A DNA stretch of 64,000 nucleotides from IMG/VR virus record IMGVR_UViG_3300043410_001007, positions 39,930 to 103,929 of that record. One strand, 5' to 3'. The notes beneath the pieces are model-generated. The model saw nothing but the letters and a program-made list of their open reading frames with translations. It was not told where the DNA came from and made no database searches. The DNA comes from a virus. Below are positions 59,613-64,000 of this stretch, piece by piece (positions within the stretch are counted from its first letter, which is position 1; the number at the start of each line of letters is the position of its first letter). Both the position numbers and the translations under genes were made by a program.

Positions 59613-59620
59613 TATTTACG
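59613..59620 (-). promoter_or_regulatory. Late promoter-like octamer, minus strand
   Basis: CGTAAATA on the minus strand, 24 bases before ATG 59588. Confidence 0.4.
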
Positions 59621-59644
59621 CACTACAAAAGAGTCCAATAAATT

Positions 59645-60886
59645 TTACCAAGACCTTTTGTAATTTACAATCTTATTATGGAAGAATTCACGCACAAGCG
59701 GATCACCAACATACATCATTTCATAGTCACCGGTAAGTCCCAATCTACTTACCGGCAATTTTCCCTGGTCAACATTACTATTGTCTTGTGATATGGTGAT
59801 GTTATTCATACTATCAATTTTGATTTTGAAGTTACGGTACCAGTCATTCTTATCGACGCTCCAAATGTAATCTCTGGCAACATTTTTGTAACTAGAATGT
59901 GTTGATTGGATTTTTAGACCATTGTTGTTATTGACCATTGACCAACGTTGAAAATCTGTGCCACTGTACCAGTTCATAATAGTATCAATACATGTTCGCC
60001 ATTCAATACGATCATTGTAATAAAGAGCACCACGAACAGCACAATTTGAGTATTTGATGTTAAAAATTTCCCACCAGAAAAAATCATGTAAGGAATGTAC
60101 TGGTACACTAGCAGTCTTTACGTTGTGGTCCATCTTTTCATACATTAATCTACCAAATTCAGGATTAGATTCAATCTGTAGGTGACGAATAATGATTTCT
60201 TTGTAATTGCTGTAATGAACGTTACCATCTGAGATTTTGTATTTTAGCGGCGCCAATTTACTCCTAACTTCTGGACTCATCTCCTGTAGATAATAATCGT
60301 AATTTGCGTAAAGTTGTAGACCAAATACAGTACCGAAAATACCATCACCCTCATCAGCAGTAATAGGCACGTATCCCTGTTCTATGAGATCGTGATACTT
60401 GTTGATAGAACTATCTCTGATAACAAATTTGTCTACGATCTGAGTAGCCCAGAAGTAAGGATTTTCCATGATAGTATCGGCACTACTACACACGACCACG
60501 CTCTTTAATTCTTCTTTGGTGAGATTTCTAATAAGAGCGCACATAACAGCAGTACTATCAATGCCACCACTGTACATCATGGCAAATTTCTCACCGTTGC
60601 TGATACGTGCTTTTACTTCACACGCACGAGCGTCACTGACCTCTTCAAACGTCTTGTTGAAATTAGGGTCATAAGATGGCATTTCAAATCCTGGAATCAC
60701 ATCCTGTTCCCATGGCAATTCCCATACACCGTTTCTGGCAACAAATCGACACGGATTAAAACGTCTAGAAATATCGATAATAAATTTCCCATCAACACCA
60801 GCTGATGCGTAGACAGAATTCCAATAATTATTATTGTATCCGTTAAATGAAATGCTTGAAAATAATAATGGTTTTTCTAAGTTCAT
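59645..60886 (-). CDS. Asparagine-synthetase-like PP-loop protein
   Basis: 413 residues, ATG 60886 overlapping the stop of the upstream gene (minus strand ATGA). MYSGGIDSTAVMCALI (PP-loop SGGxDST, about residues 105-120) and ADEGDGIFGTVFG correspond to the ATP and Asp sites of the AsnB synthetase domain. The N-terminal glutaminase domain (Cys2 nucleophile) is absent: the start is MNLEKP and not MC. So ammonia would have to come from elsewhere, or the enzyme forms an amide on a non-aspartate substrate as in beta-lactam synthetase or peptide-modifying relatives. Substrate unknown. Confidence 0.65.
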   Translation of the reverse strand: MNLEKPLLFSSISFNGYNNNYWNSVYASAGVDGKFIIDISRRFNPCRFVARNGVWELPWEQDVIPGFEMPSYDPNFNKTFEEVSDARACEVKARISNGEKFAMMYSGGIDSTAVMCALIRNLTKEELKSVVVCSSADTIMENPYFWATQIVDKFVIRDSSINKYHDLIEQGYVPITADEGDGIFGTVFGLQLYANYDYYLQEMSPEVRSKLAPLKYKISDGNVHYSNYKEIIIRHLQIESNPEFGRLMYEKMDHNVKTASVPVHSLHDFFWWEIFNIKYSNCAVRGALYYNDRIEWRTCIDTIMNWYSGTDFQRWSMVNNNNGLKIQSTHSSYKNVARDYIWSVDKNDWYRNFKIKIDSMNNITISQDNSNVDQGKLPVSRLGLTGDYEMMYVGDPLVREFFHNKIVNYKRSW

Positions 60887-61650
60887 AATAATGATGTTGA
60901 GATTGTTACTGGCTTGAATTTTTTGTGTTCGTTAAGTTCATCTGGAAAACCTCTACCTAGATTACGATAGAACGATGTCATGAGAAATTCCTGCTCGGCA
61001 TGACATTCTTTCCAAATATCAATAATTCTTTGTTCTGCCTCTTCAATAGTATTACTGATGTACAAGGCATAACGAATATTAAAGAATACGCCCCTCTCAG
61101 CGTTACTACGATCATACATCCCGGTCAATGTTCCATCGACTGTTTCTGTTAATTTTTTAGGTATGTATTTGTCCATAAATGATTGGTTATCCATCCAATT
61201 GGCCATGGCGTCAGTAATTTTACATACATAAACCACATCTCTTACGTACTCAGCATATTCTTGGAGCCGTTCTAAGATTTCTATTTTTTCCGGAGTATTG
61301 TAATCTGGATTTGGTCCAACATTTTCAATTGGATTAGTATCGTATGGAATAAACATCAAACACGGCGTTTGACTGCGATTAACGATACTAACCGTTTGAA
61401 TAGTTTGATTTGTCTTATTAGTAATGGTATAGTCAAGGCAATTTTTTATATTCAGGTCAAACTTAATGGTATGTAATACATATGCTAAAGTTGGTAATTT
61501 ACTACTTAAAATCTCAGCAGTTTCTAAAGTTGCCCATACATCACTATCGTCTATCAAAATAAATCGATCCAATCCTGGAGCAAAAATACCATGAAGTCGT
61601 CTACGCATATAAGCATCACGATAAATGAATCCAACTTTTGTATTTTTCAT
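60883..61650 (-). CDS. Hypothetical protein, partner of the AsnB-like gene
   Basis: 255 residues from ATG 61650, 7 bases after AGGA; TTG 61656 is too near that site. It overlaps the AsnB-like gene (ATGA). VGFIYRDAYMRRRLHGIFAPGLDRFILIDDSDVW at the start suggests an alpha/beta fold, with DDSD acidic, and later SIVNRSQTPCLMFIPYD. No known family seen. Tight coupling suggests a shared pathway with the AsnB-like protein. Confidence 0.6.
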   Translation of the reverse strand: MKNTKVGFIYRDAYMRRRLHGIFAPGLDRFILIDDSDVWATLETAEILSSKLPTLAYVLHTIKFDLNIKNCLDYTITNKTNQTIQTVSIVNRSQTPCLMFIPYDTNPIENVGPNPDYNTPEKIEILERLQEYAEYVRDVVYVCKITDAMANWMDNQSFMDKYIPKKLTETVDGTLTGMYDRSNAERGVFFNIRYALYISNTIEEAEQRIIDIWKECHAEQEFLMTSFYRNLGRGFPDELNEHKKFKPVTISTSLL

Positions 61651-61684
61651 TGACAAATCCTGTAAATAGTGATATACTTATCAC
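61650..61684 (+). promoter_or_regulatory. Sigma-70-type promoter with dyad over the -10
   Basis: TTGACA (61650-61655), 17-base spacer, TATACT (61673-61678). GTGATA-TACT-TATCAC (61669-61684) is a 6-4-6 inverted repeat over the -10, a likely repressor site. Confidence 0.8.
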
Positions 61685-61705
61685 TAAACAAGGACCAAGG
61701 AAAAA

Positions 61706-61978
61706 ATGCGATATCTAACTATTACCTACTTCCGTCAACCAGGCGGCCAGATTGACGAACAAGTTGCTTATACCAAACGCCTGAAAGACAATGATATACA
61801 GACCTGTAATGTTATTATGGACTATCTAGACAAACGGGTAGTCAAGTGTGTTATTGAAGGCAAGAGTATCGAGCGAACATTCGACCAACTTAATGAATAC
61901 TACCGCGATGTTTACCCATCACTTATCGAAAACCTGGAACGAGTCAATCGTGCCGAACCAAAAGAAACCAATGAATAA
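61706..61978 (+). CDS. Conserved T4-like phage hypothetical protein
   Basis: 90 residues, ATG 61706 after CAAGGAAAAA. RYLTITYFRQPGGQIDEQVAY then DIQTCNVIMDYLDKRVVKC is a pattern conserved among T4-like marine phages; function not known. The TAA overlaps the next reading frame (next ATG 61971), so the HAD gene is translated with it. Confidence 0.65.
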   Translation: MRYLTITYFRQPGGQIDEQVAYTKRLKDNDIQTCNVIMDYLDKRVVKCVIEGKSIERTFDQLNEYYRDVYPSLIENLERVNRAEPKETNE

Positions 61979-62552
61979 TTTAATCTTAGTAGACGCAGAC
62001 GGAGTACTCCTGAACTGGGAGTGGGCATTTGATACCTGGATGAACGAACACGGTCATCACAAACAAGATGGTTCACAATTCAAATACGATATCGGCAAAC
62101 GCTACGGCATCGATAGCGAAACTGGCAAGAAATTGATCAAGACATTCAATGAGTCGGCCGCCATTGGCTTTCTACCACCACTGCGTGATGCTATGTATTA
62201 TGTCAGACGCTTACACGAAGAACACGGCTATGTGTTCCACTGTATTACATCCCTGTCACTTGACAAGAACGCACAGAAGTTGCGTAGAATGAATCTAGAG
62301 AAGTTGTTCGGTGAAACAGTATTCGAAGAAATCATCTGCCTCGATACCGGCGCAGACAAAGACCAGGCATTACTGCCCTATAAAGATAGCGAGTGCTGGT
62401 GGGTTGAAGACAAGATTACAAACGCCGAAGTCGGCCGACAGCTTGGTCTTCGTTCTGTCATAGTTGAACATGGACACAACATGGACTACCAGGGTGATAT
62501 TCCTGTTGTAAAGAACTGGAAAGAAATCTACGAAATGATCGTAGGACAATAA
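61971..62552 (+). CDS. HAD-superfamily hydrolase, possible 5'-nucleotidase
   Basis: 193 residues from ATG 61971, overlapping the upstream stop; the frame is open to 61848 but that part lies in the upstream gene. LILVDADGVLLNW gives the DxDG catalytic loop (nucleophile Asp about residue 7), HCITSLSLD the Ser/Thr motif and WWVEDKITNAEVG the acidic motif. The layout fits phage 5'(3')-deoxyribonucleotidase-type HAD enzymes. Nucleotide turnover is a likely role; substrate not shown. Confidence 0.7.
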   Translation: MNNLILVDADGVLLNWEWAFDTWMNEHGHHKQDGSQFKYDIGKRYGIDSETGKKLIKTFNESAAIGFLPPLRDAMYYVRRLHEEHGYVFHCITSLSLDKNAQKLRRMNLEKLFGETVFEEIICLDTGADKDQALLPYKDSECWWVEDKITNAEVGRQLGLRSVIVEHGHNMDYQGDIPVVKNWKEIYEMIVGQ

Positions 62553-62554
62553 AG

Positions 62555-62582
62555 AGAGGGACCCTAGGGTCCCTTGCTCTTA
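62555..62582. terminator. Hairpin between convergent genes
   Basis: 18-bp perfect palindrome AGGGACCCTAGGGTCCCT (62558-62575) without a long T run. It lies between the HAD stop and PhoH stop and could end both transcripts. Confidence 0.6.
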
Positions 62583-63374
62583 CTTACTATAGGTTTTTAG
62601 TACGTGCTCGATAATGCTATGGCGCTGAACGTCACGACTATCAAACTTACAGAACTCGAACCCTGGAATAGGGCACTTGGCAATACGCTCCTCAAGGTCG
62701 ATTAGGCCATTGTCCTTGGTCTTGCGGTCGCCCTGCTCAACGTCACCTGTAATCACTACTTTACTGCCTACACCGATACGTGTAAGTAGCATCTTCATTT
62801 GTGAAGGTGTAGCATTCTGCATCTCGTCACTAATGATCCAGGCGTGTTTAAAAGTACGACCTCTCATGAACGCTAACGGTGCAATCTCTATGATTTGCTC
62901 GGCAATCATGTGCTCGATTTCTTTGACGTTATAGAATTCACGTAAGACGTCCAAGAGAGGCCGTGTCCATGGTTCCATCTTCTGGTTCAGGTCACCAGGT
63001 AGGAAACCGTGTTTCTCGTCATCGACGCCCACGGCAGGGCGAGTGAGAACAATGCGCTCACACTCCTTGTTTCGATAGGCCTGAATAGCGGCAAGCATGG
63101 CTAGGTAGGTCTTACCGGTACCTGCTGGGCCACTAACGGCTACAACGTCTGTATTAGGATCCTGTAGGGCTAGGATATACTGTTCTTGGTTGATTGTTTT
63201 GGGGACTAAGTTGACTGATTTTCTCTGTTTTTGTGGATTAAAGTTTATCGTATTGGATTCATAATTATTGTTTTGTGATTGGCTGCGTGATGGATAAAAT
63301 TCTTTTTCTTGGCGCTTAGCGCTGGATGATTTTCTTGACAACTTTAACTCCCTAATGTTAGTTGTGTGGTTCAT
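62580..63374 (-). CDS. phoH: PhoH-like ATPase
   Basis: 264 residues, minus-strand ATG 63374 with GAGGAGG upstream. SGPAGTGKTYLAML (Walker A residues 82-89), RPAVGVDDEKHGFLPGD (PhoH signature) and WIISDEMQNATPSQMKMLLTRIG (Walker B and following) are diagnostic. An N-terminal about 60 residues, basic and Ser/Asn rich, is extra compared with the core. PhoH-like proteins are common in T4-like marine phages; the role (RNA/DNA helicase-like ATPase) is not settled. Confidence 0.9.
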   Translation of the reverse strand: MNHTTNIRELKLSRKSSSAKRQEKEFYPSRSQSQNNNYESNTINFNPQKQRKSVNLVPKTINQEQYILALQDPNTDVVAVSGPAGTGKTYLAMLAAIQAYRNKECERIVLTRPAVGVDDEKHGFLPGDLNQKMEPWTRPLLDVLREFYNVKEIEHMIAEQIIEIAPLAFMRGRTFKHAWIISDEMQNATPSQMKMLLTRIGVGSKVVITGDVEQGDRKTKDNGLIDLEERIAKCPIPGFEFCKFDSRDVQRHSIIEHVLKTYSK

Positions 63375-63399
63375 TGAGACCTCCTCGTGAACACAAACT

Positions 63400-63407
63400 T
63401 ATTTACC
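63400..63407 (-). promoter_or_regulatory. Late promoter-like octamer, minus strand
   Basis: GGTAAATA on the minus strand, 25 bases before ATG 63374 of phoH. Confidence 0.4.
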
Positions 63408-63453
63408 GACCCAAGATTACTTACAGATACACTGTTATTTCTCGTGGATTTTT

Positions 63454-63461
63454 GATAAATA
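63454..63461 (+). promoter_or_regulatory. T4-type late promoter octamer
   Basis: GATAAATA, first of two octamers upstream of ATG 63526. Confidence 0.5.
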
Positions 63462-63510
63462 TTAAGCTAACCAACACACTAATTGGCTTTTCTACTCTCC
63501 AGCAAGGAGT

Positions 63511-63519
63511 GATAAATAC
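63511..63519 (+). promoter_or_regulatory. T4-type late promoter octamer
   Basis: GATAAATAC, with 7 bases between octamer and ATG 63526. AAGGAG at 63504-63509 lies before it and is 16 bases from the ATG, too far to serve as a usual ribosome binding site. Confidence 0.6.
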
Positions 63520-63525
63520 TTCATT

Positions 63526-64000
63526 ATGGCCAAGAAACAAACATTCCTAGACACTCCCGAATGGCGTTCTATCGTAGATAACGTCAAGGGCATTATGACA
63601 TCGGACGGGACGATGGCAACCCTACTAGACTTCGAGCGAGTACTAGATGAAGCGGATATGTACGCATTTAGGAACTGGGAACTAGGCGAACTAGTGGACG
63701 GACCAGTGGTCGGCCGATACAAAGTTACCTGTACATTTATGTGGCCACAAAAGTTGATGCCTGACCCACGTGCGGGTAAGCGTCTGTTAACTCTAGGCTG
63801 CGAAATCAAATTCAAAAAGACAGAAATCAAAGTACCAGTAAAGGTAAAGTCAGCAGACGACTATCGCCCTGGTACCCACTATCCTAAACTAATAGATCAA
63901 ACAGTGTGGTTAGTTAATATCACAGTTCCTAAGGACTTAATGAATGATATTCGTGAGGGCAGTGTTGATATCGCCGGACAGAACATTGATCTAGAGGACC
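63526..64000 (+). CDS. Conserved phage protein (3' end outside window)
   Basis: 158 codons visible and no stop before the window edge. MAKKQTFLDTPEWRSIVDNV, then FRNWELGELVDGPVVGRYK and CTFMWPQKLMPDPRAGKRLL, with a beta-rich rest (KVPVKVKSADDYRPG). I associate this pattern with a conserved, unassigned protein of T4-like marine phages, possibly of virion or packaging modules. Two late octamers precede it. Confidence 0.6.
   Translation, partial: MAKKQTFLDTPEWRSIVDNVKGIMTSDGTMATLLDFERVLDEADMYAFRNWELGELVDGPVVGRYKVTCTFMWPQKLMPDPRAGKRLLTLGCEIKFKKTEIKVPVKVKSADDYRPGTHYPKLIDQTVWLVNITVPKDLMNDIREGSVDIAGQNIDLED

Overview
The window is part of the genome of a large tailed bacteriophage of the T4 superfamily (contractile-tail myovirus type). 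The evidence is a gp44-type clamp-loader ATPase, a GroES/gp31-like co-chaperonin, adjacent dihydrofolate reductase and thymidylate synthase genes, a PhoH-like ATPase, very large virion proteins, and many T4-type late promoter octamers (NNTAAATA, often GATAAATAC) just upstream of genes. The host is not shown directly. Two Bug/TctC-type periplasmic binding proteins with signal peptides, an outer-membrane beta-barrel protein and good sigma-70 promoters point to a Gram-negative proteobacterium. The abundance of Bug proteins in Betaproteobacteria makes a freshwater betaproteobacterial host a reasonable guess.

Layout. 1-22.5 kb: tail, fibre and other virion genes, starting inside a giant protein of more than 4,200 residues that is open at the left edge. 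22.5-29.7 kb: GT-A-like glycosyltransferases, a radical SAM protein, an aspartyl/asparaginyl hydroxylase-like protein, a methyltransferase-like protein and a QueC-like PP-loop protein, which together look like a small-molecule or glycan modification set. 29.7-31.8 kb: short, separately promoted genes, including a beta-barrel outer-membrane protein and small secreted or hypothetical proteins. 31.8-34.3 kb: a MoxR AAA+ ATPase and a VWA/HExxH protein, each with its own near-consensus sigma-70 promoter. 34.3-39.2 kb: conserved phage hypotheticals, DHFR, thymidylate synthase and an NAD-dependent epimerase. 39.2-45.2 kb: spanin-like membrane and lipoprotein genes, proteins with a possible capsid-targeting N-terminus, a minus-strand pair (secreted nuclease and HNH endonuclease), an HExxH protein and a GH19 endolysin. 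45.2-52.6 kb: more virion and fibre genes, including a 1,694-residue protein with ten tandem repeats. 52.7-55.8 kb: replication and chaperone genes. 55.8-61.65 kb: a minus-strand accessory island (GNAT, a small membrane peptide, a 2OG-oxygenase-like protein, TctC, LuxR/NarL regulator, TctC, an asparagine-synthetase-like protein and an unknown). 61.7-64 kb: conserved hypothetical, HAD hydrolase, PhoH and a gene cut by the right edge.

Transcription follows two visible classes. Early/middle-type genes have TTGACA-N17-TATAAT-like promoters, several embedded in dyads. Late genes have the NNTAAATA octamer. At several genes of both classes the promoter sits so close to the start codon that the mRNA should be leaderless or nearly so. 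No tRNA, rRNA, CRISPR array, integrase or origin was recognised. No stretch longer than 300 bases lacks a gene. All homology statements come from reading motifs by eye; no database search was run.
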